64,000 nt of DNA from the NCBI GenBank assembly GCA_945860705.1, contig CAMART010000006.1:1-64000 (forward strand). The letters are read 5' to 3'. Made by a program: the position numbers and the translations under genes. Source of the DNA: Chitinophaga pinensis (GTDB lineage: Bacteria > Bacteroidota > Bacteroidia > Chitinophagales > CAMDFR01). Positions 16,385 to 25,515 of this stretch are shown here, piece by piece (positions within the stretch are counted from its first letter, which is position 1; every line of letters starts with the position of its first letter). Under the pieces are notes generated by a model. That model had not been told where the DNA came from. It made no database searches and saw only the letters and a list, made by a program, of their open reading frames with translations.

Positions 16385-17410
16385 TTGATATCTATTTCAG
16401 CACAAGAACTTGCACATATACTACAAGGAGAACTAGTAGGAAATCCTGCTATTAAAGTAAATAATTTTGCCAAAATAGAAGAAGCCAAAGAAGGCGAATT
16501 GAGTTTTATAGCCAACCCAAAATACGAACATTTTGGACTCACAACTCATGCTTCTATACTTTTAGTTAGCAAAAAATATAACGCAGCTACTAAAGAAAGT
16601 ATTACACTTATCAAAGTAGATGAACCTTATACCTCATTAGCTATTTTATTAGGTATGGTTCAAAAAATGACACAAAAACCTAAATTAGGTATAGAGCCAA
16701 ATTCCTTTGTTCATAATACTTCAAAATATGGTAAAGAATTTTATTTAGGTGCTTTTGCATATATAGGAGAAAATGTAGAGATAGGTAATAATGTAAAAAT
16801 ATACCCTCAAACATATATTGGTGATAATGTAAAAATTGGTGATAATACTATCATTTATGCAGGTGTAAAAATCTATGATTCTTGTAAAATAGGTGCTGAT
16901 TGTATTATACATTCAGGTGTTGTGATAGGTAGTGATGGATTTGGATTTGCTCCACAAAAAGATGGTTCATATAGCAAAGTGCCACAAACAGGAAATGTAG
17001 TAATAGAAGCCCAAGTGGAAATAGGTGCCAATACTGTTATAGATAGAGGTACGATGGGATCTACACTTATCAAAAAGGGAGTGAAACTAGATAATCTTAT
17101 CCAAATAGCGCACAATGTAGAGATAGGCGAAAATACGGTTATTGCCTCTCAGGCTGGGGTTAGTGGTAGTACAAAGCTTGGAAAGAATGTAATGGTTGGT
17201 GGACAAGCAGGTTTTGTAGGACATATAAAAATAGCTGATGGCACTAAAATAAATGCACAGAGTGGCGTGTCTAAAGGAACAGAAAATGCGGTTTCGCTTA
17301 CAGGTTCGCCTGCTATGGATTTCAGAGAAGCATATCGAATGCTTGCTATGATGAAAAAACTTCCAGAACTAGAGAAAAAAATCACAGAACTAGAATTAAA
17401 ACTAAAGTAA
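16385..17410 (+). CDS. lpxD: UDP-3-O-(3-hydroxyacyl)glucosamine N-acyltransferase
   Basis: The third enzyme of lipid A synthesis, which adds the N-linked 3-hydroxyacyl chain in the cytoplasm using acyl-ACP. The N-terminal domain (ISAQELAHILQGELVGNPAI) is the LpxD nucleotide-binding fold. It is followed by a left-handed beta-helix of hexapeptide repeats (IGENVEIGNNVKIYP and onward) with the catalytic-His segment LIQIAHNVEIG. A C-terminal helix closes the protein. An upstream TTG (16361) lies inside the promoter box, so I choose the in-frame TTG at 16385. This gives 341 residues, matching the usual length; it remains a non-ATG start and is less certain than the function. Confidence 0.92.
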   Translation: MISISAQELAHILQGELVGNPAIKVNNFAKIEEAKEGELSFIANPKYEHFGLTTHASILLVSKKYNAATKESITLIKVDEPYTSLAILLGMVQKMTQKPKLGIEPNSFVHNTSKYGKEFYLGAFAYIGENVEIGNNVKIYPQTYIGDNVKIGDNTIIYAGVKIYDSCKIGADCIIHSGVVIGSDGFGFAPQKDGSYSKVPQTGNVVIEAQVEIGANTVIDRGTMGSTLIKKGVKLDNLIQIAHNVEIGENTVIASQAGVSGSTKLGKNVMVGGQAGFVGHIKIADGTKINAQSGVSKGTENAVSLTGSPAMDFREAYRMLAMMKKLPELEKKITELELKLK

Positions 17411-17419
17411 TAATCATCG

Positions 17420-17440
17420 AGTATTAAGTATTAAGAACTG
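17420..17440. repeat. Short heptamer array after lpxD
   Basis: Three units, AGTATTA, AGTATTA and AGAACTG, in 7-base register just behind the lpxD stop. Confidence 0.5.
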
Positions 17441-17491
17441 CCCAGTACAAATGAATGAAAGAATATTATTTCTAACAAAATAGATACTCTT

Positions 17492-17547
17492 AACATTTAA
17501 CATTAAACTTTGAACTCTCAATATTAATCTTTGAACTCTAAGTATTT
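17492..17547. repeat. Heptamer array upstream of purF
   Basis: Eight units in strict register: AACATTT, AACATTA, AACTTTG, AACTCTC, AATATTA, ATCTTTG, AACTCTA, AGTATTT. The unit sequence differs from the 2191 and 9512 arrays while the period is the same. It runs into the purF promoter. Confidence 0.75.
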
Positions 17548-17554
17548 TTTTCAG

Positions 17555-17562
17555 TAACTTTG
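17555..17562 (+). promoter_or_regulatory. purF -7 box (TAACTTTG)
   Basis: TAACTTTG matches the Bacteroidota -7 consensus, 20 bases before the ATG at 17583. A TTG at 17531-17533, inside the heptamer array, lies 21 bases upstream, two bases more than ideal. Confidence 0.7.
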
Positions 17563-17582
17563 CATCATAATTCTTCTCTTTT

Positions 17583-19478
17583 ATGAGTGACGCTATAAAG
17601 CATGAATGTGGTGTAGCATTTATCAGACTTTTAAAACCGCTTGAGTATTATATTGAAAAATATGATACGCCTCTTTATGGACTCAATAAGTTGTATCTAC
17701 TCATGGAAAAACAACACAATAGAGGTCAAGATGGTGCAGGTGTGGCTACAATAAAACTCAACGCAAAACCTGGTAATAGATATATCTCTAGAATGAGAAG
17801 TATAGAACCTGCAGCCATAAAAGAAATTTTTGGAAAGATTTTTTCAGGTTTTTCTAAAGTCAAAAATGAGAATAAAGCATTGTTTAAAAATGCAACATAT
17901 CTTAAAGAAAATGTAGATTTTGCTGGCGAAGTTTTGATGGGACACCTTAGGTATGGAACACATGGAATCAATTCAATAGATGCATGTCATCCTTTTCATA
18001 GAAGCAATAGTTGGATAACTAGAAACTTAGTGATGGCTGGGAATTTCAATATGACTAATGCAAAAGAATTATTTGAAAAACTGGTAGACTTAGGTCAACA
18101 TCCAATTGAAAGAGGAGATACAGTAACAGTCCTTGAAAAGATAGGTCATTTTTTAGATGATGAAGTGCAAAAATTATTTGCCCAATTTAAAAAACATCAT
18201 TATTCAAATGCCGAGTTGACAAATATTATTTCAGAAAATCTAGATGTAAAAAGAATATTAACCCGCTCTACAAAAGATTTTGATGGTGGATATACACTTA
18301 TGGGTATGATTGGCAATGGTGATTCTTTTATACTTCGTGATCCAAACGGAATAAGACCAGCATACTATTATATAGATGATGAAGTATGTGTAGTAGCTAG
18401 TGAGAGACCGTGTATTCAAACAAGTTTTAATGTTCATATCGATTCTATTAAAGAAATCACACCAGGTCATGCGCTTATTATAAAAGCAGATGGAACGATT
18501 AAGGAAGAAAAAATCCAAGAACCATTAGAAAGAAAATCTTGTAGTTTTGAACGAATTTATTTTTCTAGAGGTACAGATAGAGATGTTTATACAGAGCGAA
18601 AAAAACTAGGTTATCTGCTAACTGAACCTGTGATGAAAGCACTAGATTATGATTATGCAAATTCTGTTTTTTCATTTGTGCCCAATACTGCAGAAGTGGC
18701 ATTTTATGGATTGGTAAAAGGAGTAGAAGAAAGTCTGAATAAAAAGAAGATAGCTGCTATCAAAAACAATCACCTAAGTGAAGAAAAGTTATTAGAGCTA
18801 CTAAACCAAAGAGCTCGTGTAGAAAAAATAGCCGTAAAAGATGTAAAACTTAGAACATTTATTACTGATGATAGCAGTAGAGATGACTTAGTGAGTCACG
18901 TGTATGATATCACATATGGTTCTATAAAACCAAATATAGACACACTAGTGATGGTAGACGATTCTATTGTAAGAGGTACTACTTTACAAAAAAGTATTTT
19001 GAGTATTTTGGCTCGATTAAATCCAAAGAAAATAATAATTGTTTCTTCTGCACCACAAATCAGATATCCTGATTGCTATGGTATAGACATGTCAAAAATG
19101 GGAGATTTTATTGCATTCAAGGCAACTATTGCGCTACATAAAGATAGAAATACAGAACATATACTTAAAGAGGTATATGAAAAATGCAAAGCAAGTGAAA
19201 TCAATAAAGATTCTAAAGTAAAGAATTATGTAAAAGAAATTTATAAACCTTTTACACCAGATGAAATTTCTAAAAAAATAGCGGAGATAGTAAAACCAAA
19301 AGAAATTTTTTCAGAGGTAGAAGTGATTTATCAATCTATAGAGTCATTGCACGAAGCTTGTAAATTTAATACGGGTGATTGGTATTTTACAGGCGATTAT
19401 CCTACTATAGGCGGAACTAAAGTGGCCAATAGAGCATTTATTAATTTTATGGAAGGTAAAGACGAACGAGCATATTAA
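17583..19478 (+). CDS. purF: Amidophosphoribosyltransferase, long form
   Basis: Catalyses the first step of purine synthesis, transferring glutamine-derived ammonia to PRPP. The start MSDAIKHECG would be trimmed to expose the Ntn nucleophile C9 of the class II glutaminase domain. The MGHLRYGTHG and NGIRPAYYY segments belong to that domain. The PRPP-binding loop VMVDDSIVRGTT identifies the C-terminal phosphoribosyltransferase domain. At 631 residues it is longer than E. coli PurF (about 505), with insertions in the glutaminase half and a C-terminal extension, as in a Bacteroidota-specific PurF group. korA begins ten bases after its stop, so the genes are probably cotranscribed. Confidence 0.88.
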   Translation: MSDAIKHECGVAFIRLLKPLEYYIEKYDTPLYGLNKLYLLMEKQHNRGQDGAGVATIKLNAKPGNRYISRMRSIEPAAIKEIFGKIFSGFSKVKNENKALFKNATYLKENVDFAGEVLMGHLRYGTHGINSIDACHPFHRSNSWITRNLVMAGNFNMTNAKELFEKLVDLGQHPIERGDTVTVLEKIGHFLDDEVQKLFAQFKKHHYSNAELTNIISENLDVKRILTRSTKDFDGGYTLMGMIGNGDSFILRDPNGIRPAYYYIDDEVCVVASERPCIQTSFNVHIDSIKEITPGHALIIKADGTIKEEKIQEPLERKSCSFERIYFSRGTDRDVYTERKKLGYLLTEPVMKALDYDYANSVFSFVPNTAEVAFYGLVKGVEESLNKKKIAAIKNNHLSEEKLLELLNQRARVEKIAVKDVKLRTFITDDSSRDDLVSHVYDITYGSIKPNIDTLVMVDDSIVRGTTLQKSILSILARLNPKKIIIVSSAPQIRYPDCYGIDMSKMGDFIAFKATIALHKDRNTEHILKEVYEKCKASEINKDSKVKNYVKEIYKPFTPDEISKKIAEIVKPKEIFSEVEVIYQSIESLHEACKFNTGDWYFTGDYPTIGGTKVANRAFINFMEGKDERAY

Positions 19479-19487
19479 GATTGAGAA

Positions 19488-21335
19488 ATGAATGATATAG
19501 TAGAAAAACAAAAAGTAGTCATAAAATTTGCTGGGGATAGTGGTGATGGTATGCAATTAGTAGGAAATCAATTTACATATAATACTGCTCATCTTGGTCA
19601 TGATTTAGCTACTTTTCCAGATTTTCCTGCCGAAATACGAGCACCACAAGGTACGTTAGCAGGTGTGTCTGGTTTTCAAATACATTTTGGGTCTGTAGAA
19701 ATAGATACACCTGGAGATGTTTATGATGTGCTAGTTGTGATGAATGCTGCAGCATTAAAAAACAACATAAAATCGACTAATAGTGATACAATAATTATAG
19801 CTGATATTTCAGGTTTTGATTCTAAAAATCTAAAACTTGCAGGTCATCTAGCAGACGATAAACCTCTCGATGAAATAAAAGAAAAAGTAAAAGTAGTATA
19901 CGAAATAGATATAACAAAACTTACTAGTATTGCTTTAGCTGAGTCATCAATAGATGCAAAAGATAAAGATAGATGTAAGAATATGTTTGCATTAGGAGTT
20001 GTATATTGGTTATATGAAAGAGATTTAGATGAGACTATACAGTACATCAACGAGAAATTTTCAAAAAATAGCTCATTAAAAGATGCTAATATTCTCACAC
20101 TTCAAAAAGGGTTTCATTTTGGTGAAACTACTGAAATATTTCATAATAGATTTCATGTATTAAAAGCAAAACAACAAAAAGGAAATTATAGAGGTATCAA
20201 TGGAAATGAGGCACTTGGTATTGCGCTTATATGCGCAGGAGCCAAATCAAACTTACCATTATATTTTTCTACTTATCCTATTACGCCTGCATCAGATATC
20301 TTACATTTTTTAGCAAAAAAAGAAAAGGAATATCATATAAAAGTGTTTCAAGCTGAAGATGAAATATCGGCTATTTCTAGCGCAATAGGTGCATCTTTTG
20401 GAGGAAGTTTAGCAGTTTGCAGTACTTCTGGTCCTGGTATGGCACTCAAGACTGAAGCACTTGGTTTGGCAGTTAGTATGGAATTGCCTCTTGTAGTTTG
20501 CAATATTCAAAGAGCCGGTCCATCTACGGGTATGCCTACCAAAACAGAACAAACAGATTTACTTCAAGCAGTTTATGGTAGAAATGGAGAAGCACCTCTT
20601 CCCGTATTAGCTGCATCTTCACCATCTGATTGTTTTTATATGACTTATGAAGCTTGCCGTATAGCCATTGAACACATGACCCCTGTTATTTTATTAAGTG
20701 ATTTATTTCTTGCAAATGGCACTGAACCTTGGCTTTATCCAAAATTTGAAGATCTAAAACCCATTAATAATAAAAAGATAAATTCTACACAACAGGAAGT
20801 TTTTTTGCCATTTAGTAGAGATGAAAACTTAGTTAGAAATTGGGCAATTCCTGGCACTAAAAATCTAGAACACAGAATAGGTGGAATAGAAAAACAACAA
20901 GATACAGGTTCAGTATCATATGATGGAGACAATCACCAAAAAATGATACAAATAAGAGCAGAAAAAGTAAATAAAATTGCTCAATTTATACCAAATCAAG
21001 ATGTTGAATTAGGTGAAAAAACGGGTGACATCGCTATTGTTGGCTGGGGTTCTACTTATGGAAGTATCCGCACAGTTACTAAAGAATTATTAAATGAAGA
21101 TAAATCAATAGCACATATTCATATCAAGTATTTACATCCTTTTCCTTCAAATTTAAAAGAGTTGTTGAGTGGATATAAAAAAGTACTAGTAGCTGAAATT
21201 AATAATGGACAATTAGTAAAATTAATTAGAGAACAGTTTTTAATAGATGCAATTCCTTTTAATCAAATTAAAGGGCAACCTATTAAAGTAAGTGATTTGA
21301 AATCAGAAATCTTAAAACAATTGGAAGAATGTTAG
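19488..21335 (+). CDS. korA: 2-oxoacid:ferredoxin oxidoreductase, fused gamma-alpha subunit
   Basis: The first subunit of 2-oxoglutarate (or related 2-oxoacid):ferredoxin oxidoreductase, which decarboxylates a 2-oxoacid to acyl-CoA while reducing ferredoxin. Residues 1-190 are the gamma domain (KFAGDSGDGMQLVGNQF). From about residue 235 the alpha domain carries YPITPASDILHFL, the acidic AEDEISAISSAIGASFGG and STSGPGMALKTEALGLA. The 615-residue gamma-alpha fusion is the KorA arrangement of aerobic Bacteroidota. It overlaps korB by seven bases, implying coupled translation and a 1:1 complex. Substrate assignment to 2-oxoglutarate is by family and gene order. Confidence 0.9.
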   Translation: MNDIVEKQKVVIKFAGDSGDGMQLVGNQFTYNTAHLGHDLATFPDFPAEIRAPQGTLAGVSGFQIHFGSVEIDTPGDVYDVLVVMNAAALKNNIKSTNSDTIIIADISGFDSKNLKLAGHLADDKPLDEIKEKVKVVYEIDITKLTSIALAESSIDAKDKDRCKNMFALGVVYWLYERDLDETIQYINEKFSKNSSLKDANILTLQKGFHFGETTEIFHNRFHVLKAKQQKGNYRGINGNEALGIALICAGAKSNLPLYFSTYPITPASDILHFLAKKEKEYHIKVFQAEDEISAISSAIGASFGGSLAVCSTSGPGMALKTEALGLAVSMELPLVVCNIQRAGPSTGMPTKTEQTDLLQAVYGRNGEAPLPVLAASSPSDCFYMTYEACRIAIEHMTPVILLSDLFLANGTEPWLYPKFEDLKPINNKKINSTQQEVFLPFSRDENLVRNWAIPGTKNLEHRIGGIEKQQDTGSVSYDGDNHQKMIQIRAEKVNKIAQFIPNQDVELGEKTGDIAIVGWGSTYGSIRTVTKELLNEDKSIAHIHIKYLHPFPSNLKELLSGYKKVLVAEINNGQLVKLIREQFLIDAIPFNQIKGQPIKVSDLKSEILKQLEEC

Positions 21336-22327
21336 ATATTGAAAAAAATGTACTTACTTCAAAAGATTTTGAGAGCAACCAAGAAATAAGATGGTGCCCT
21401 GGATGTGGCGATTTTGCAATACTTAAACAACTTCAAAATGTACTGCCGACATTAGGTATTCCAAAAGAAAATTTCGTGATGGTATCAGGCATCGGTTGTT
21501 CATCGAGACTTCCATATTATATGAATACTTATGGTATGCATACTATACACGGACGTGCTACTGCTGTTGCTACAGGGTTGAAACTATCTCGACCAGATTT
21601 AAGTGTATGGATTATCACTGGTGATGGAGATGCATTATCTATTGGTGGCAATCATCTGATTCATTTACTAAGAAGAGATATTGATGTAAATATTTTGTTA
21701 TTTAATAATCAAATTTATGGATTGACAAAAGGACAATTCTCTCCAGTTAGCGAACAAAATAAGATAACAAAATCGAGCCCCAATGGTACAACAGACAAGC
21801 CATTTAATACACTATCTTTGGCATTAGGAGCAGGAGCATCATTTGTTGCTAGAAGTCTAGATAGAGAAGCAAAACACTTACAAGAAGTATTAAAAAGTTC
21901 ACATGAATATACTGGAGCATCATTTGTAGAAATATATCAAAATTGTCATATTTTTAATGATGGGGCATTTGATAAATATACCGATAGGAAAACTCGAAAA
22001 AATAACGTGATATTTTTAGAACAAAATAAACCACTCATTTTTGGTGAAAATAATGAATTTGGAATTGTCTTGGACGGATATAAACCAAAAATAGTTGCAT
22101 TAGATGTAAATAATTCTATCAACAATTTATTTATTCATGATAAAAATGACAAATTAAAGGCGCAAATACTATCCAATTTTAGCGAATTTGGATTGCCCGA
22201 AGTATTTGGTGTTATTTATGAAAATTCAATACTGAAAAAGTTAAATACTGATTTTCAATCACTTGAAAATGATACTAATGCAATAAATTTATTAATAAGT
22301 GGTAATAATTCTTGGAGGGTGTTATAG
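21329..22327 (+). CDS. korB: 2-oxoacid:ferredoxin oxidoreductase, beta subunit
   Basis: The thiamine-diphosphate-binding partner of the preceding subunit. WCPGCGDFAIL supplies cysteines for the [4Fe-4S] cluster. GDGDALSIGGNHLIHLLRR followed by NNQIYGLTKGQFSP is the ThDP/Mg signature of this family. The 332 residues are a normal length. The ATG sits inside the korA 3' end. Together the pair would run in the TCA cycle with ferredoxin as acceptor; no ferredoxin gene is present in the window. Confidence 0.92.
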   Translation: MLDIEKNVLTSKDFESNQEIRWCPGCGDFAILKQLQNVLPTLGIPKENFVMVSGIGCSSRLPYYMNTYGMHTIHGRATAVATGLKLSRPDLSVWIITGDGDALSIGGNHLIHLLRRDIDVNILLFNNQIYGLTKGQFSPVSEQNKITKSSPNGTTDKPFNTLSLALGAGASFVARSLDREAKHLQEVLKSSHEYTGASFVEIYQNCHIFNDGAFDKYTDRKTRKNNVIFLEQNKPLIFGENNEFGIVLDGYKPKIVALDVNNSINNLFIHDKNDKLKAQILSNFSEFGLPEVFGVIYENSILKKLNTDFQSLENDTNAINLLISGNNSWRVL

Positions 22328-22481
22328 ATTGATTATCAGTATGTTTTATATATTATTTTTATATCCACAGTAAAAAACACTTATTTTTCCACACTTATAC
22401 GTGATAAAATTTGGCTATTTGGTTAAATAATACTAATTTAGAGCCTTTAAACATAAAAATGTTACTCAAAAATATATATAT

Positions 22482-24371
22482 ATGAATAAGTATTTATCTA
22501 ACGCGTTATTATTTACATTATTTTTGCTACTCAATTCAGGTAGTTTATTCTCACAAGAACCACCTGTAGACGGTTCTACTAAAAAGAATAAATCTAAGGA
22601 TGCTCAAAACCAGACGGAGTTTTTAAAGCCAGATATGGAGCAAAAAGACTTTAATCTAAATGATAGAAAAGCTATCAGTAGACCTCAAATGCCAAAATAT
22701 GATGTTTCGTCAGATTCTGCTGCATATATGACTGGTAAAGCTAAAGAAAAACAACAAGAAGCTTTTTTGAATAATAAATACTATTATCCAGCTAAACCAA
22801 AAAATCAATGGGAGATTGGATTTGGGGTGGGTTCTTTCCTAATTAGTGGTGATGTGAAACCAGTTTTAAATCCTCTTAAAAGTTTTGGTGGTACATTCAC
22901 TGTAAGAAAATCATTTGGATATATTCTATCTGCAAGACTACAATATGTATATGGTCAAGCTCAAGGTAGAGATTGGGAGCCTAAATCAAATTCAAAATGG
23001 AATGGTGCACTAAATGGTTTCTATAATTCAGATATAAATTATTTTAAGAAATCAGTAACATATAATGTTAATGGAAGAGATTTAACTGCAAAAAATTTAT
23101 CTTTTAAAAATTTTAAAACTCAAGTACACGAAGTATCATTACAAGCAGTATTTACACTAGGTAATCTAAGATTTCATAGAGAAAGAAACAAAATCAATAC
23201 ATACCTATTTTTAGGAGCAGGTGGTATGTTTTATAGTGCTAAAATAGATGCACTTGATGCAAACGGTCAAATGTATGATTTTGGTCCAGCATTATCAAAA
23301 TACTATAGTGGTATAGCAGGCGCATCAAATGATAAAAATGCAAAAAAAGAAACTACCACAGCATTAAAAAATATATATGATGGAAAATTTGAATCTAATG
23401 CTGAAGGTCATCAAAATGAAGAAGGTATAAAATCGTTTACTTTTAATCCTTCTTATAGTATTGGATTAGGTCTTGGTTTTCATGCATCAAAAAGAGTAAC
23501 CTTTAACTTAGAATCTAGAGTAACAATGACAAATGATGATTTATTAGATGGTGAAAGATGGTTAGAAAATGCTTGGGATGGTCATACGAGAGATTTTGAT
23601 AATTACTTCTATACTTTTGTTACTTGTAATATACACATAGGTAAAAAAGCATTAGAGCCTATGTGGTGGTTAAATCCAATGGATTATACATACAAAAAAT
23701 TAGGTGAAATGGATCCAGATAGAATTATTAATGAGTTAATAGCTGATGATGATGAAGATGGTGTTCCAAATAAAATGGATAAAGATCCTAAAACTAAAAA
23801 AGGTTGTCCAGTTGATACAAAAGGTATAGCTTTAGATAGCGATAAAGATGGTATTGCTGATTGTGACGATAAAGAACCATATTCTCCTCCAGGATGTCCT
23901 ATAGATGCAACAGGTGTTGCTAAATGTCCTTCTTGTTGTGATAATTTACCAACTCAAAAAGGTGGTGGAAGTGGATACGATTGCTCTAAAGTAGAATTGC
24001 CATCTGTTTTCTTCCAAGAAGATAAATATGGTGTAAATCCAGAATACTACGCTCACTTACACGAAGTAGCTGATAAATTACAAATGTGTCCAGATGCTAA
24101 AATAGTAGTGACTGGTATCAATGGAGAAGGTAAATATGGTGAGCAAATATCTTGGAATAGAGTAAATAAAGCTATTGATTACATGACCACTAAATATGGT
24201 GTAAGTAGAGATAGATTTATTGTTCAATTCAAACAAGGTGAAAAAGCAGTTACTCCTCAACAAAAAATGGAACAAAGAAGAGTAGAGTTCAAAGTGGCTC
24301 AAGATGGTGTAACTGGTAATAGTAATCCTCCAGCACCACATCCTGGTTTAAAAGCAGGAAGAGAATATTAA
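22482..24371 (+). CDS. OmpA-family outer-membrane protein with thrombospondin type 3 repeats
   Basis: A 629-residue protein with a signal peptide (about 1-25, ending LFSQ). The N-terminal half looks like an eight-strand-type beta-barrel (WEIGFGVGSFLISGDVKP, SARLQYVYGQ). Then come calcium-binding thrombospondin type 3 repeats (DDDEDGVPNKMDKDP, DSDKDGIADCDDKEP), a cysteine-rich link, and a C-terminal OmpA-like domain (about 510-605). The peptidoglycan-binding segment is divergent: NRVNKAIDYM replaces the common NxxLSxxRA pattern. It likely tethers the outer membrane to the wall. The gene stands alone, 154 bases after korB, and ends at a strong terminator. Confidence 0.85.
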   Translation: MNKYLSNALLFTLFLLLNSGSLFSQEPPVDGSTKKNKSKDAQNQTEFLKPDMEQKDFNLNDRKAISRPQMPKYDVSSDSAAYMTGKAKEKQQEAFLNNKYYYPAKPKNQWEIGFGVGSFLISGDVKPVLNPLKSFGGTFTVRKSFGYILSARLQYVYGQAQGRDWEPKSNSKWNGALNGFYNSDINYFKKSVTYNVNGRDLTAKNLSFKNFKTQVHEVSLQAVFTLGNLRFHRERNKINTYLFLGAGGMFYSAKIDALDANGQMYDFGPALSKYYSGIAGASNDKNAKKETTTALKNIYDGKFESNAEGHQNEEGIKSFTFNPSYSIGLGLGFHASKRVTFNLESRVTMTNDDLLDGERWLENAWDGHTRDFDNYFYTFVTCNIHIGKKALEPMWWLNPMDYTYKKLGEMDPDRIINELIADDDEDGVPNKMDKDPKTKKGCPVDTKGIALDSDKDGIADCDDKEPYSPPGCPIDATGVAKCPSCCDNLPTQKGGGSGYDCSKVELPSVFFQEDKYGVNPEYYAHLHEVADKLQMCPDAKIVVTGINGEGKYGEQISWNRVNKAIDYMTTKYGVSRDRFIVQFKQGEKAVTPQQKMEQRRVEFKVAQDGVTGNSNPPAPHPGLKAGREY

Positions 24372-24391
24372 TAAATAATATAAAATATTTT

Positions 24392-24425
24392 AAAGGCTAT
24401 CCAAAATTCATGGATAGCCTTTTTT
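24392..24425 (+). terminator. Rho-independent terminator of the OmpA-family gene
   Basis: AGGCTATCCA (24394-24403) pairs perfectly with TGGATAGCCT (24411-24420) around a 7-base loop, followed by a T run. Confidence 0.92.
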
Positions 24426-24439
24426 ATTTCAATAATAAG

Positions 24440-24447
24440 TATCTTTG
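24440..24447 (+). promoter_or_regulatory. dus -7 box (TATCTTTG)
   Basis: TATCTTTG matches TAnnTTTG, 11 bases before the ATG at 24459 and directly after the terminator, so the gene has its own promoter and almost no leader. Confidence 0.65.
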
Positions 24448-24458
24448 CAATATATAAG

Positions 24459-25451
24459 ATGGCTAAAATAGCAGACATAGATTTAGGAGAGTTTCCTTTA
24501 TTACTAGCACCAATGGAAGATGTAAGCGATCCTCCGTTTAGACATTTATGCAAAAAATATGGAGCAGATATGCTTTATACAGAATTTATATCATCTGATG
24601 GGCTCATCAGAGATGCAGATAAGAGCATTAAAAAATTGGATATCTTTGATGATGAACGACCTATAGGTATTCAAATATTTGGGGGTGATTTTGAACCTAT
24701 GATGCGTAGTGCAGAAATAGTAGAAGCTGCTAAACCCAATTTATTGGATATTAATTACGGATGCCCAGTAAAAAATGTAGTATGTAGAAATGCAGGTGCA
24801 GCTATCCTTAAAGATATTCCTAAAATGATTAAACTTACAGAAGCAGTTGTGAAATCGACAAAGCTTCCTGTAACAGTAAAAACTAGACTTGGCTGGGACG
24901 AGAATAGTATACAAATAGAATCTGTTGTGGAACAACTCCAAGATATAGGTGTACAAGCAGTAAGTATTCATGCACGAACCAGAGCACAGATGTATAAAGG
25001 AAGTGCCAATTGGGATTATTTAAAAAAGGTAAAAGAAAATTCACGTATCAAAATTCCAATCTTTGGCAATGGAGATGTAGATAGTCCTGAAAAAGCAATA
25101 GAAATGCAAAATACAGGTGTAGATGGAGTAATGATAGGTAGAGCTGCTATTGGATATCCTTGGATTTTTAGAGAGATAAAGCATTTTATGAAAACTGGTA
25201 CACATCTAGAACCACCATCCACTGAAGAAAGAGTATATGCTACTTTAGAGCACCTAAATAGAAGTATAGCATGGAAAGGTGAAAAACTTGGAATCTTAGA
25301 AATGCGTAGACATTATGCAAGCTATTTTAGAGGATTTGATAATATAAGAGAAACCAGACATAAACTTGTAAATTCTGAAAACATAAACGAGTTATATGAT
25401 ATTATTGAAGATATACGTGTAAAATATGCTACTTCAAATATAGAGTCTTAA
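24459..25451 (+). CDS. dusB: tRNA-dihydrouridine synthase, DusB-like
   Basis: An FMN enzyme that reduces uridine to dihydrouridine in tRNA D-loops. Family motifs are APMEDVSDPPFRHLCKKYG at the N-terminus, NYGCPVKNVVCRNAGAAIL with the catalytic cysteine in VVCRN, TVKTRLGWD, SIHARTRAQMYKG, and GNGDV followed by GVMIGRAAIGYPWIF. The 330 residues are a normal length, and the C-terminal helical domain (RRHYASYFRGF) fits DusB. The zinc-peptidase gene follows 64 bases later on the same strand. Confidence 0.92.
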   Translation: MAKIADIDLGEFPLLLAPMEDVSDPPFRHLCKKYGADMLYTEFISSDGLIRDADKSIKKLDIFDDERPIGIQIFGGDFEPMMRSAEIVEAAKPNLLDINYGCPVKNVVCRNAGAAILKDIPKMIKLTEAVVKSTKLPVTVKTRLGWDENSIQIESVVEQLQDIGVQAVSIHARTRAQMYKGSANWDYLKKVKENSRIKIPIFGNGDVDSPEKAIEMQNTGVDGVMIGRAAIGYPWIFREIKHFMKTGTHLEPPSTEERVYATLEHLNRSIAWKGEKLGILEMRRHYASYFRGFDNIRETRHKLVNSENINELYDIIEDIRVKYATSNIES

Positions 25452-25515
25452 TAAAAGTTAATTTGGAACTATTATTGATAATAAAAAAGTTATTATATAA
25501 ATTAAAAAGACAAAT

